A stretch of 64,000 nucleotides of DNA. It comes from JAPOXR01 sp964291445 (GTDB lineage Bacteria > Pseudomonadota > Alphaproteobacteria > Rhodobacterales > Rhodobacteraceae). Positions 30,869-39,789 of this stretch are shown one piece after another. The position numbers and the translations under genes were made by a program. The stretch lies in assembly GCA_964291445.2 (NCBI GenBank), contig OZ219863.1:851496-915495 (forward strand), read 5' to 3'. Position 1 is the first letter of the stretch, and the number at the start of each line of letters is the position of its first letter. The notes below the pieces were generated by a model. It ran no database searches. It saw nothing but the letters and a program-made list of their open reading frames with translations, and had not been told where the DNA came from.

Positions 30869-31285
30869 TCAGGTTCCAACTGGTGTTGAGGGATCCTCGG
30901 CAAGGTCACGCCTTATGTCCTTGCGGTTGAACAACCTGCGCATGTCATCCATCTGGTCGAACAGGTTGTCGGCAGCAAAATTCAATGCTGGTGACCTCTT
31001 GAGCGTGACGGTGCGGTTGAGCATCTTTCGGATTACCGGACTCTGCGCGTTGAGTGCCTTGGTCATTTCCTCGGCATCGCCGCCTCCGAGCGGAAGCACG
31101 TAGACGGTCGCCCTTCGCAGGTCAGGCGACATCCGGACTTCGCCGACGATGACGGACACATCCTGGAAGTCAGGCTCATTCGGTATCCCCTGCGACAACA
31201 ACTTGGCGAGCGAGCGCCTGACCAATTCGGCCACCCGGAATTGCCTTTGGGTCTGCCGACCTCCCAATCCCTCCTGTCTGGTCAT
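30869..31285 (-). CDS. rbfA: Ribosome-binding factor A
   Basis: The 138-aa protein has the KH-like RbfA fold. FRVAELVRRSLAKLLSQG is at the start, then VSVIVGEVRMSPDLRRATVYVLPLG, and KRSPALNFAADNLFDQMDDM near the C-terminus. It matures the 5' end of 16S rRNA in the 30S subunit and helps cold growth. The ATG at 31285 gives the family-typical start MTRQEGLGGRQTQRQFRVAEL. Its TGA directly touches the truB start, so the two are co-translated. infB is not upstream; instead a divergent MaoC-like gene is present. Confidence 0.95.
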   Translation of the reverse strand: MTRQEGLGGRQTQRQFRVAELVRRSLAKLLSQGIPNEPDFQDVSVIVGEVRMSPDLRRATVYVLPLGGGDAEEMTKALNAQSPVIRKMLNRTVTLKRSPALNFAADNLFDQMDDMRRLFNRKDIRRDLAEDPSTPVGT

Positions 31286-31388
31286 TCTCGGCTCCACACG
31301 GAAGTTGCCTGTTCCGGCATAATGGTGCACGAAGAAAATTGCAAAGCTGCCATCCTGTCGGCACAATTGACCGCCTTTCAGGGAGATG

Positions 31389-31925
31389 ATGTTGAAGAAT
31401 TTCCAGGGCCAGAACGACATCGCTGCTTCCGGACAGCCTTCGGGTCGAGCCTTGACTGCGGGGAGCTATTACCTTGATGACCTCCAGGTCGGGGATCATT
31501 TTCAGACCGGCCGGACCGGAGTCACTGCAGAGCTCATCGGCGATTTTGCCGCTGTCTCCGGCGACAGCTATGAGTTGCACCTAGATGACAGATTTGCCCG
31601 GGAAATCGGGTTTCCGGGCATCATTGCGCATGGAATCCTGGTCATGGCCCTCGCCGATGGCCTGAAATATCGTTCGGAGGTCACACTTGATGCCGTTGCT
31701 TCTCTTGGATGGGACATCGCATTCACCGCCCCGGTTTTTGCGGGCGACACGATATCAGCTACCGTAACTGTCAAGGAAAAGAGGGTGACCGGAAAGGCGA
31801 ACCGGGGCATCGCCACCCTCGAATTTGTCATCATCAACCAGCATGGCAAGCCGGTCCAACGTGGAGACAATCTGCTCATGATGCGCCGGAGGCCGGGGAA
31901 GGATGGTGGTGGGCCACAGAAGTGA
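31389..31925 (+). CDS. MaoC-like (R)-specific enoyl-CoA hydratase / hot-dog protein
   Basis: The 178-aa protein has the MaoC hydratase motif FAAVSGDSYELHLDDRFA (about residues 56-73; Asp and His catalytic) and GFPGIIAHGILVMALADGL. These are followed by the hot-dog strands GDTISATVTVKEKR and GKANRGIATLEFVI. It would hydrate trans-2-enoyl-CoA, or bind acyl-CoA. The second of two adjacent ATGs (31389) is preferred because AGGGAG is better spaced. The gene is divergent from rbfA with about 100 bp between them, so promoters may overlap. Confidence 0.85.
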   Translation: MLKNFQGQNDIAASGQPSGRALTAGSYYLDDLQVGDHFQTGRTGVTAELIGDFAAVSGDSYELHLDDRFAREIGFPGIIAHGILVMALADGLKYRSEVTLDAVASLGWDIAFTAPVFAGDTISATVTVKEKRVTGKANRGIATLEFVIINQHGKPVQRGDNLLMMRRRPGKDGGGPQK

Positions 31926-32296
31926 TGTCAGGCAGTCCGAAAGCGACCGCGGAGAGGGTGGTTTGTCGGGATGTCTGTTCAAGGTCAGCGATCAATTTGT
32001 CTTGGCCCAACAGGAGTCGGATCATGTTCAATGTTGCCAATCGCACGGATAACGGACTTTGCTTCTGATGTTACCGGAGCCGGGCGCCTCCAGCCGACAT
32101 GGCTGCGAACCGGACGGTTCCAGCCGAGGCCTTGGTCATGCATAGGTCGCCTTCGGTTCATGGATTGGTATTGACGCTTGCCATTCGACGGTCGGCGCTG
32201 GGGCGTGTAGAAGAGCGCTTGGTTCAGCAAATGGTCGGGCCAGCAGAGCGAAAGACTGACATTTGCAGCAAAGGCGGTCGGTTCGGGTAGACATAC
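31926..32296. other. Gap with no recognised gene
   Basis: About 370 bp upstream of the heparinase-like gene. No tRNA, hairpin or family motif was recognised. Confidence 0.45.
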
Positions 32297-33922
32297 ATGC
32301 AACTCGGAGAACTCGCATCAATCCCCGTTGTCGTCTGGTCGGCCGGTTCGGAGGCCCGCGGGAGGGCATTGCTCGGTGGTCACCTGTTGTTCGGCGGCAA
32401 GGAGTATCCGATCACCGAGGGCGATCTCTGGCTACTTGCAGAAAAGGACAGCAGTCTACGAACGCATCTTCACGGATTTGAATGGTTGGATGACTTGCTG
32501 GCCGCCGGCGACGTCCAGGCAATCCGGTTGGCCCAGAATTGGCTGTTCGACTGGATTGACCGGTATTCAAACGAACAGCAGTTTCCATTGACCCAGCAAG
32601 TGGCTGGACGCAGGATTGTCCGGCTGTTGCGGCATCGTCATTTCGTGCTGACTTTGCAGGACGAGGATCGCCGCACCGCGTTTTCGAAGTCGGTCAAGTC
32701 TCACATTCGGTATCTTCGACGGCGGCGTCTTGTTCCGGTCCGGGGATTTGCGAGGGTCGAGGCGCTTGCCGGATGCCTGATAGCCGAGCTTGTCGCGGGC
32801 GAAGACAAGGCGGAGATCGGCAAGATACTGGATTCCCTGGTCGGTGAGTGCAGCTCAACAGTTGGCACCGACGATGGAATTGCCTCGAGGAGCCCGGAGG
32901 AACTCACTCAGCTGTTGTCCTGCCTCGTCCAGGTCGCAGCAGTGCTGGATGCGGCCGGGATCAATCCAAGGCCCGAATTGGCCAAGCATATCGAAAATTC
33001 GGCGGATATCCTGTCGAGCCTTCGGCACGTCAATGGTGACCTTCCCCGGTTTCATGGCGGCGGTAATGGTGCCGGCGGCTACGCCGACCGGCTGATCTCG
33101 GAACACAGGGGCCACGCCAACATTCCTTCCTGTCCTGCGATGGGGTATTGCCGCATGCGGGCCGGGAACACATCGGCGGTGCTGGACATCGCACCGCCTC
33201 CATCCGGGCCAGCATCCGTCGGTGCCCATGCCAGCACGCTCGCATTCGAACTTGTCTCTGCACGGCATCCAATCATCGTCAGTCGCGGGCCGGGACGAGG
33301 GTTCGGCCCGGGCACGCTACCGGCAGCAAGATCGACTGACGCCCACAGCACGGTCGTGGTCAATGACACATCTTCGTCGGTGTTATCGGCACGAAACCAT
33401 TCTTCCGGGGACGGACCATCATTGGCTTCGGTGCCCGCGGTCCGGGTTGACCAGTTGCCGGGCAATGACGGACTGACCATGATTGCCAGCCATAGTGGCT
33501 ACTTTCACGCATACGGGCTGACCCATTTGCGCCGGGTCGACATGAGGAATGACGGCAAGAGGATCTGGGCCGAAGATACGGTCTGGGAGGGAGTTGGCTC
33601 CAGGAAAGAGAGCAAGACCGGTTCGGGAAGAAACCCGAATCCACGCGGACACCGATTGGCCGTCCGGTTCCACCTTCATCCGGATGTTAGCGTCTACCAT
33701 CACCCGGGAAGCAGCCTTGCGGATGTCGAACTTCCGGATGGCGAGACCTGGCGGTTCCAGTTTGAAGGACCGGCAAGGCTGGAACTTGAGGAGAGCCAGT
33801 ACCTTGACGAGGGCAGCCACCGGATCCGGCCAGCCAGCCAGATCGTGCTTCATTCCGACACCAGTGAAGGCGTAGCCCAGCTGCGCTGGGAAATTGGTCG
33901 TGTCCGGGAACGACAAGAATGA
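32297..33922 (+). CDS. Heparinase II/III-like protein
   Basis: The 541-aa protein has an alpha-helical N-terminal half (about 1-280, with DLWLLAEKDSSLRTHLHGFEW and HLRHVNGDLPRFHGGG-type loop). The C-terminal half is beta-rich from about 290, with AHASTLAFELVSARHPIIVSRGPG, RNDGKRIWAEDTVWEG and HRLAVRFHLHPDVSVY. This two-part plan matches Hepar_II_III proteins that precede purH in many alphaproteobacteria. A polysaccharide lyase role is assumed from the family; the natural substrate is unknown and may be cell-wall or exopolysaccharide. No signal peptide is evident. purH follows 70 bp downstream on the same strand. Confidence 0.8.
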   Translation: MQLGELASIPVVVWSAGSEARGRALLGGHLLFGGKEYPITEGDLWLLAEKDSSLRTHLHGFEWLDDLLAAGDVQAIRLAQNWLFDWIDRYSNEQQFPLTQQVAGRRIVRLLRHRHFVLTLQDEDRRTAFSKSVKSHIRYLRRRRLVPVRGFARVEALAGCLIAELVAGEDKAEIGKILDSLVGECSSTVGTDDGIASRSPEELTQLLSCLVQVAAVLDAAGINPRPELAKHIENSADILSSLRHVNGDLPRFHGGGNGAGGYADRLISEHRGHANIPSCPAMGYCRMRAGNTSAVLDIAPPPSGPASVGAHASTLAFELVSARHPIIVSRGPGRGFGPGTLPAARSTDAHSTVVVNDTSSSVLSARNHSSGDGPSLASVPAVRVDQLPGNDGLTMIASHSGYFHAYGLTHLRRVDMRNDGKRIWAEDTVWEGVGSRKESKTGSGRNPNPRGHRLAVRFHLHPDVSVYHHPGSSLADVELPDGETWRFQFEGPARLELEESQYLDEGSHRIRPASQIVLHSDTSEGVAQLRWEIGRVRERQE

Positions 33923-33992
33923 CCGATGCCACGGGTAGTCCTGCCAAACGGCAAATTGTCGAACAGGTCCTGCATCGCGGCAAGGCCAGAGC

Positions 33993-35609
33993 ATGATGAA
34001 CATGATTGACCCGGTCAACTCGCATTCGATGCCGGCAACAAGTGCAGATCCAGGCGATGTCAGGGTCAGGCGGGCGCTGATCTCGGTTTTTGACAAGGCC
34101 GGCATTGTTGATCTGGCTCTCTTCCTGGCCGGACTTGACGTGGAAATCCTGTCAACGGGCGGGACTGCCAGGGTGTTGGCTGCAGCCGGAGTACCGGTTC
34201 GGGAATTGTCGTCTCTTACAGGATTTGACCAGCTTCTCGGCGGCAGGGTCAAGTCGCTTCATCCGGCAGTTCATGCCGGACTTCTGGCGCGAAGGGACGA
34301 GGCCGATGACCTGGCAGAACTCGTTGCCGAAGGCATAGGGCTGATTGACCTGCTTGTCGTGAACTTCTACCCGGTCGCAGACTTCGCCAACGCCGACCCG
34401 ACGGAACACCCTCCTGTCGACCTGATCGATATCGGGGGGCCGGCGATGGCAAGATCGGCGGCCAAAAACCATGCTGCGGTAACCGTGATCACCGATCCGG
34501 CCGAATATCCCGAACTGATGCGTGAGCTTGGCACACATGGCGGTTCGGTCTCATACTCTTTCAGGGTCCTGTCGGCGGCACAGGCATTCTCGCGAACCGC
34601 CAGTTACGATGCCCATATCTCGAACCGGTTCTGGCAGACGGTTGATCGCCCCCGGCGGCCGGACCAGTTGGCTGAATCCCGGTGGCGCAAGGAACTTGCC
34701 TATGGCGAGAACCCCCATCAGCAGGCCACCTTCACTGCCACCGGCCGGTTCGACCATGGATTGGCGTCAGCCGTACAGTTGGCTGGCAGAGAGCCGGGAT
34801 ACAACAATCTCCTTGATGCCAATGCGGCAATGTCGCTCGTTGCCGAATTCGATGCCGAGAGATCGGCGGCATGCGCCATCATCAAACACGGCAATCCCTG
34901 TGGGGTTGCAGTAGCCGACAAACCGGCCGATGCCTTTTCCCGGGCGCGTGAATGTGACCCGATTTCGGCATTCGGCGGCGTGATTGCGATGAACAGGGAT
35001 CTCGACCTGGAGACCGCCGGCAGGATCGCGGAAGGATTTGTTGAAGTCGTCCTGGCTCCCGCGATCTGCGAGGACGCACTAGCCCTTCTCGAAAGAGACA
35101 GGAAAATCAGGGTTCTTGCATGCGACCCGACGGATTTTGTCCGGGACCGCGAGGATGTTCGCTCTGTTTACGGTGGCCTGCTGCTGCAGACCGGTGACAC
35201 CCGCTGCCTTGATCTAGCCAGCCTGCGGACCGTGACGTCGAAGGCGCCAACGCCATCGGAATTGCAGGATCTGGAATTTGCCTGGAAGGTGGCAAGACAT
35301 GCCAAGTCGAACGCCGTGGTATTGGCTGGTGATGGCAGGACTGCCGGGATTGGTGCTGGCCAGACCAGCCGGGTGGCCGCGGCACGTATTGCCGGCGACA
35401 TGATCTCCACGTCCGGTTCATCCGCCAGGATGGTTGCAGCCTCGGACGGGTTTTTTCCGTTTCCCGATGGGGTCGAGGCCATTGCCGCTACCGGTGCAAC
35501 GGCAATCATCCAACCGGGTGGATCGCGCAATGATGCCAGGGTCATTGCCGCTGCCGAGGAACTGGGTCTGGCAATGGTGATGACAGGCAGTCGGCATTTC
35601 CGGCACTGA
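33993..35609 (+). CDS. purH: Bifunctional AICAR formyltransferase/IMP cyclohydrolase
   Basis: The 538-aa protein has the IMP cyclohydrolase (MGS) domain at about 25-165, with ALISVFDKAGI, STGGTARVL, GGRVKSLHPAVHAGLL and LIDLLVVNFYP. The formyltransferase domain at about 200-538 has ELAYGENPHQQA, IIKHGNPCGVA (catalytic Lys-His) and TAIIQPGGSRND. It does the last two steps of IMP synthesis. The N-terminus is about 15 residues longer than usual from this ATG; a later Met (SMPATSADPG) is possible. lspA starts 2 bp after the stop. Confidence 0.96.
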   Translation: MMNMIDPVNSHSMPATSADPGDVRVRRALISVFDKAGIVDLALFLAGLDVEILSTGGTARVLAAAGVPVRELSSLTGFDQLLGGRVKSLHPAVHAGLLARRDEADDLAELVAEGIGLIDLLVVNFYPVADFANADPTEHPPVDLIDIGGPAMARSAAKNHAAVTVITDPAEYPELMRELGTHGGSVSYSFRVLSAAQAFSRTASYDAHISNRFWQTVDRPRRPDQLAESRWRKELAYGENPHQQATFTATGRFDHGLASAVQLAGREPGYNNLLDANAAMSLVAEFDAERSAACAIIKHGNPCGVAVADKPADAFSRARECDPISAFGGVIAMNRDLDLETAGRIAEGFVEVVLAPAICEDALALLERDRKIRVLACDPTDFVRDREDVRSVYGGLLLQTGDTRCLDLASLRTVTSKAPTPSELQDLEFAWKVARHAKSNAVVLAGDGRTAGIGAGQTSRVAAARIAGDMISTSGSSARMVAASDGFFPFPDGVEAIAATGATAIIQPGGSRNDARVIAAAEELGLAMVMTGSRHFRH

Positions 35610-35611
35610 GG

Positions 35612-36091
35612 ATGCGAGTCGCGATCATTCTTGCGGTCATGGTGCTGGTTGCTGACCAGCTTGCCAAGCTGTGGATACTCGAGATTGTCGAACTTGACCG
35701 GCTTGGCCGGGTCGAGATTCTGCCGCCCTTCCTCGAGTTTCGCATGGCCTGGAACCGTGGAATCAATTTTGGCCTGTTCTCGGGCAATTCGGAACTCGTC
35801 CGCTGGATACTTGTCTCGGTGACCTTTGGCCTGGCGGCATTCTTCCTGGTCTGGTCGAGCCGCCCGGCCCAGAACGGACTGGCAAGGGTCTCGGCAGGGA
35901 TGCTGGCCGGCGGCGCTGTCGGCAACGGAATTGATCGCATCAGGTTGGGTGCAGTGGCCGATTTCCTGAACATGTCATGCTGCGGGATCGATAATCCGTT
36001 CGTGTTCAACATTGCCGACATTGCAGTCGTGGCCGGCGTCATTGGCATCGTCCTTGCTGGATACCGCCGATCTGACCATGCAAATCAATGA
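35612..36091 (+). CDS. lspA: Signal peptidase II (lipoprotein signal peptidase)
   Basis: The 159-aa membrane protein has four hydrophobic segments: IILAVMVLVADQLAKLWILE (N-terminal), WILVSVTFGLAAFFLVW, a middle AGGAVGNGIDRIRLGAVADF and NIADIAVVAGVIGIVLAGY. GNGIDR with VADFL, and FNIADIAV, hold the two catalytic Asp residues of this aspartic peptidase. It removes signal peptides from prolipoproteins after lipid attachment, at the periplasmic face. A substrate-like lipoprotein gene follows downstream. The gene is coupled to purH. Confidence 0.96.
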   Translation: MRVAIILAVMVLVADQLAKLWILEIVELDRLGRVEILPPFLEFRMAWNRGINFGLFSGNSELVRWILVSVTFGLAAFFLVWSSRPAQNGLARVSAGMLAGGAVGNGIDRIRLGAVADFLNMSCCGIDNPFVFNIADIAVVAGVIGIVLAGYRRSDHANQ

Positions 36092-36422
36092 AAATTGTGG
36101 CCCGCCGATGTCCGGGCCTGCCCCATCATTCCCGGACAAGCGGCTCGCTTGTGGAGCGACACTGAGCCGGGTCTGGCAATGTCGCTCGAGGTCTCCTCAA
36201 CCGGATGTGAATAAATTTGCCGAGGCCACCTCCCCCCTCGCGACGAAATCACGTCCCCCGGCCAGGCTCGCCCGGCACGGCAAATGACGCGGGTCGGACA
36301 GAACGAGCCGGCGAGAGGCCTGCGTGAATATGGCCTGCGTGTCCGTATGGAGGATTCGCTGCGAGGTTGAATGAGTTGATGCTTTGTGATTGAAGCCAAC
36401 GGGCTGGTTAGCGGAGTTTCGA
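36092..36422. other. Gap with no recognised gene
   Basis: This is 331 bp between lspA and the lipoprotein gene. No hairpin or family match was recognised; it may carry the lipoprotein promoter. Confidence 0.45.
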
Positions 36423-36965
36423 ATGCGTTTGACGGTATTGGGCATGGCAATTGCGGCTTCGACGATGGTGCTCCTTCCCGCGTGCTCCCGCATCAGCGGA
36501 AGCGATGATGTTCTTCCGGCAGTGCCCGCAGCCAAGATTGAGGCCACGGATGAGTTGGCGACGGTTCCAAGCAGGCCTCTCGCATTGCCGGAGTCGGCGG
36601 CGGCACTACCTCCTCCCAACCCGTCTTCTGTCGACAGGGCTCAACTGGACCCGCTGGGAGATGCTCGCTCTGCCCTTGGCGCCGATCAGCCCTTGCGATC
36701 GGCAGGCGAGGTGCCACGGAGTGACTACCCCCTGGTCGCCTACACTTCCCGGCTCGGAATGAACCCGCATATCAGGCTGGTTCTTGCCAAGGAGGATGAG
36801 GAATTCCGGCGTGGCAAGAAGGGACTATTGCTTGAGCGTTGGTTCAGGGTGAACCTGTATTTCCAGGCCTATGAGCCGATGACCCTCGATCCGGACACAG
36901 CCTTGGTGCGTCTGCGGCAGAGTGGCATCAAGACTCCCGCGGCACCGCCACCTCCAGAAAAATAG
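36423..36965 (+). CDS. DUF3035-type lipoprotein
   Basis: The 180-aa protein starts MRLTVLGMAIAASTMVLLPA with a lipobox LLPAC (Cys about 21), so it is predicted to be a lipoprotein. The region DELATVPSRPLALPESAAAL and the Pro-rich segment after it match the DUF3035 pattern known next to lspA in Rhodobacterales. The C-terminal half (DEEFRRGKKGLLLERWFRVN) is charged. Its function is unknown; an envelope scaffold or assembly role is only a guess. A longer reading from 36390 would put the signal peptide inside the protein, so 36423 is chosen. Confidence 0.75.
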   Translation: MRLTVLGMAIAASTMVLLPACSRISGSDDVLPAVPAAKIEATDELATVPSRPLALPESAAALPPPNPSSVDRAQLDPLGDARSALGADQPLRSAGEVPRSDYPLVAYTSRLGMNPHIRLVLAKEDEEFRRGKKGLLLERWFRVNLYFQAYEPMTLDPDTALVRLRQSGIKTPAAPPPPEK

Positions 36966-37055
36966 CCCACCTCACGGATGTGGTCCCCGACTGCCCGGGC
37001 GATGATGCACCAAGCCCACCAGTTTGGCAGGTTACCATATCAATTCGGCCCGGTG

Positions 37056-37814
37056 TCAGTTCGACCCCAGGATTGTTGAGTTCCAGTATCGGCGTGACAA
37101 GCGACGTACCCTTGATCGGTAGATGAAACGTTTCACTTCCCTTTCAAGAAAATCCGCCTGTTTGCCGCCCGTGTGAATTGTGGTGCCGCCCATCGCACTG
37201 CTCGTGTCCACAACTCCGGCGGAATACATCGAATACACTCGCTGGCCAGTGATATTCCTCAATTGCAGAAGGGTATCGACCGGTCGGTCAAACCGTGCTG
37301 TCGTCTCCAGCAGGCGTTTTGCCGCGTCGCGGGAAACCAATTGGGCGATGGCCCTCAATGGAACAACCACATGCTCATGAATCCGCGGTCCGGAACTACC
37401 TGTTGATGGCAAGACACATCTAGCTTCCCCGCGTAGCTTCCGGACTGGAAACTGGATTACTCCAAGTTCATGAACATGCTCGCTGGCAAGGCTGAACGCT
37501 TGATCAAATTCATTTGAAAGACCGGCATCGTCTTCCAAGATCAATGCTGCATCTGCACCTTCGTCAATCATTCTTCTCCAACATGATCTGTGGCTGAGGA
37601 AGATTCCAATTTCGGCCGGGCGCAAGGTGAACGGGTATCTTGGGGCGAACAATGACCGGGAGTAACAATGCGAAATGAATGAATCATCCAGTAATGCGCC
37701 ATCAACTGCGTCCTGGACAATGGTGGGCACTGGGCACCTGTCTTGCAAATCCCTCACGGCTTCCATTCGCGAGGCACTACGTTGCAAATGAATGACATAG
37801 GCCAGAACATTCAT
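37056..37814 (-). CDS. Glycosyltransferase family 25 (LPS-type) protein
   Basis: The 252-aa protein begins NVLAYVIHLQRSASRMEAV, the usual GT25 start. It carries LRPAEIGIFLSHRSCWRRMIDEG, then ALILEDDAGL (the DxD-like metal site) and RFDRPVDTLLQL near the C-terminus. GT25 enzymes add galactose or related sugars to lipooligosaccharide or capsule. The gene stands alone on the minus strand, convergent with the DUF3035 gene. It lies near the GDP-mannose gene manC at 38127, so both may feed surface polysaccharide synthesis. Confidence 0.8.
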   Translation of the reverse strand: MNVLAYVIHLQRSASRMEAVRDLQDRCPVPTIVQDAVDGALLDDSFISHCYSRSLFAPRYPFTLRPAEIGIFLSHRSCWRRMIDEGADAALILEDDAGLSNEFDQAFSLASEHVHELGVIQFPVRKLRGEARCVLPSTGSSGPRIHEHVVVPLRAIAQLVSRDAAKRLLETTARFDRPVDTLLQLRNITGQRVYSMYSAGVVDTSSAMGGTTIHTGGKQADFLEREVKRFIYRSRVRRLSRRYWNSTILGSN

Positions 37815-38126
37815 TGCGCCGTCCCTACTTCGTGACCATTCATCGGCCGTTCTCGTTCAATTGGTGGACCTGGTTGATCCGCTGGTCCATGTATTTTCAT
37901 CAGCGTGGCCCGCCCGACACGACCTTGCATGCGAACTCCACCCTCACTTATGTCAATACAGCGTTTTGATGCCGGGATTTGGTCATCTGGAGCGAGCTTG
38001 GCGATTACAGTGCAACGCCTGCCGGTTCAATCCCGGCAGTTCACTTGAATCAGGTGTTGTCAAATCCAGATTGTCCGCAAACGATAACACAAATATGGAA
38101 CGTCGTTATCAGGAGATGCGGGAGCC
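37815..38126. other. Gap with no recognised gene
   Basis: This is 312 bp between divergent genes, so two promoters are expected. A tRNA T-arm-like 21-mer at 38019-38039 was judged not to be part of a tRNA. Confidence 0.45.
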
Positions 38127-39554
38127 ATGGCCGAGATTCAACCGATCATTCTGGCCGGTGGAACCGGCACACGGCTCTGGCCACTGTCACGCAGGAGCTT
38201 TCCCAAGCAATTCGTGCGACTTGTCGGCGAAGAGTCGTTTTTCCAACAGGCGTTGAGGCGAGTCGCCACGGACGAGTTTCATCGGCCCATTGTTCTGACT
38301 TCGGAGGACTGCCGGTTCATCGTGACCGAGCAACTGAGGGAGGTCGGGCTGGAAGCGGCCGCCATCCTGATCGAACCCGAAATCCGCAACACTGCCCCGG
38401 CGATACTTGCTGCTGCAATTTACGTCGAGCAAGTCTCACCTGGGTCTACACTGTTGGTGATGCCATCGGACCATGACATCGGCGAGCCTCGCCGGTTTCG
38501 TGGTGCCGTGATGTCAGGAAGGGAGGCGGTGCAGCAAGGACAACTGGTTGTCTTTGGTGTTCGACCACGCTCGCCGGAGACGGGTTACGGCTACCTGGAA
38601 TTGAATGAGCCGCCGGGATCATCACCATTGACGGTGCTGAATTTCGTCGAGAAGCCCGAGGGGGGCCGTGCGCAGCAGATGGTCGAAAGTGGACGGTTCC
38701 TGTGGAATATGGGCATATTCATGTTCTCGACGACGGACCTCTTGCAGGCCTTCGAGAGCTACTGCCCCGACCTTTTGCCTGCAGTGACCGCGTCAGTCGC
38801 CGATGCCCGGTCTGACCTGGACTTCCTTCGCCTAGCTGGCGAGCCCTGGTCCAGGGTTGCCAACGTCTCCATAGACTATGCGGTATTGGAGAAAGCGAAA
38901 AACCTCCTGGTCGTTCCCTGGAGAGGAAGCTGGTCGGATATGGGGAGTTGGGCCTCGGTTAGTGAAAGTGTGCAGTCTCTGGATGAGACTGGTTCAGGCA
39001 GCGTCACGAAGGGACAGAGCCTGGCGGTCGACTGCGGCAACGTGCTCTTGCGCTCGGAGACCGAGGGTCAGGTCGTTGTCGGGATCGGTCTGGATGGAAT
39101 CGCCGTAGTCGCAATGTCCGATGCTGTGCTGGTTGCCAATTTGGAACATGTTCAACAAGTGCGGAAAGCTGTCGAGGAAATGCGGGCCCGTAAAGTAAGG
39201 CAGGCCGACGAATTCCCCCGAGATCACCGGCCCTGGGGCTGGTTTGAGAGCCTCGTTCAGGGTGAACGCTTCCAAGTGAAGCGGATCGTCGTGAATGCCG
39301 GTGAAGCGCTCTCATTGCAGTCCCATTCATTCAGATCAGAACACTGGGTCGTGGTCGAGGGAACCGCAAGGGTGACCATTGACGACAGGGTTGAACTCGT
39401 GGGCGAAAACCAGTCTGTCTACATTCCTTCCGGCAGCAAGCACCGCTTGGAAAATCCGGGTGAAGGCACCGTTGTTCTGATCGAGGTGCAAACCGGTTCG
39501 TATTTCGGCGAAGACGACATCGAGCGCTATGAAGACAGGTACTCACGCCTCTGA
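38127..39554 (+). CDS. manC: Mannose-1-phosphate guanylyltransferase / mannose-6-phosphate isomerase
   Basis: The 475-aa protein begins with the nucleotidyltransferase signature PIILAGGTGTRLWPLSRRSF. It has FVEKPEGGRAQQMV and GSWSDMGSWASV of the pyrophosphorylase domain (to about 345). The C-terminal cupin isomerase domain has RPWGWFESLVQGERFQVKRI, SFRSEHWVVVEGTARV and PSGSKHRLENPG. The fused AlgA/ManC type makes GDP-mannose, the donor for many surface glycans. A second start is possible further in, but the first Met is correctly placed before the P-loop. It points away from the GT25 gene. Confidence 0.93.
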   Translation: MAEIQPIILAGGTGTRLWPLSRRSFPKQFVRLVGEESFFQQALRRVATDEFHRPIVLTSEDCRFIVTEQLREVGLEAAAILIEPEIRNTAPAILAAAIYVEQVSPGSTLLVMPSDHDIGEPRRFRGAVMSGREAVQQGQLVVFGVRPRSPETGYGYLELNEPPGSSPLTVLNFVEKPEGGRAQQMVESGRFLWNMGIFMFSTTDLLQAFESYCPDLLPAVTASVADARSDLDFLRLAGEPWSRVANVSIDYAVLEKAKNLLVVPWRGSWSDMGSWASVSESVQSLDETGSGSVTKGQSLAVDCGNVLLRSETEGQVVVGIGLDGIAVVAMSDAVLVANLEHVQQVRKAVEEMRARKVRQADEFPRDHRPWGWFESLVQGERFQVKRIVVNAGEALSLQSHSFRSEHWVVVEGTARVTIDDRVELVGENQSVYIPSGSKHRLENPGEGTVVLIEVQTGSYFGEDDIERYEDRYSRL

Positions 39555-39789
39555 CACCCCTTGTCAAGTTCAGCCAAACACTTCTGAAAGCGCCGGCCGC
39601 ATGATTTTGCCCGCGGACAACAACTAATGCTCGCGTCGATGTCGCAAAGCGCCGTGTCCGCCGGAAGTGACGCCAGGGCAAGTCGATCTGATCAGCACTG
39701 ATCCATACAGGACACCGGCGACACGGGATTCGGGGAAATGAGGGCGGCGATAGAGGTGGTCCACGACCACATGGTCGGCTCGACCGAGA

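Noticed and set aside
38019..38039. tRNA T-arm-like 21-mer
   Set aside because: CTGCCGGTTCAATCCCGGCAG looks like a T arm, but no matching acceptor, D arm or anticodon arm lies upstream.
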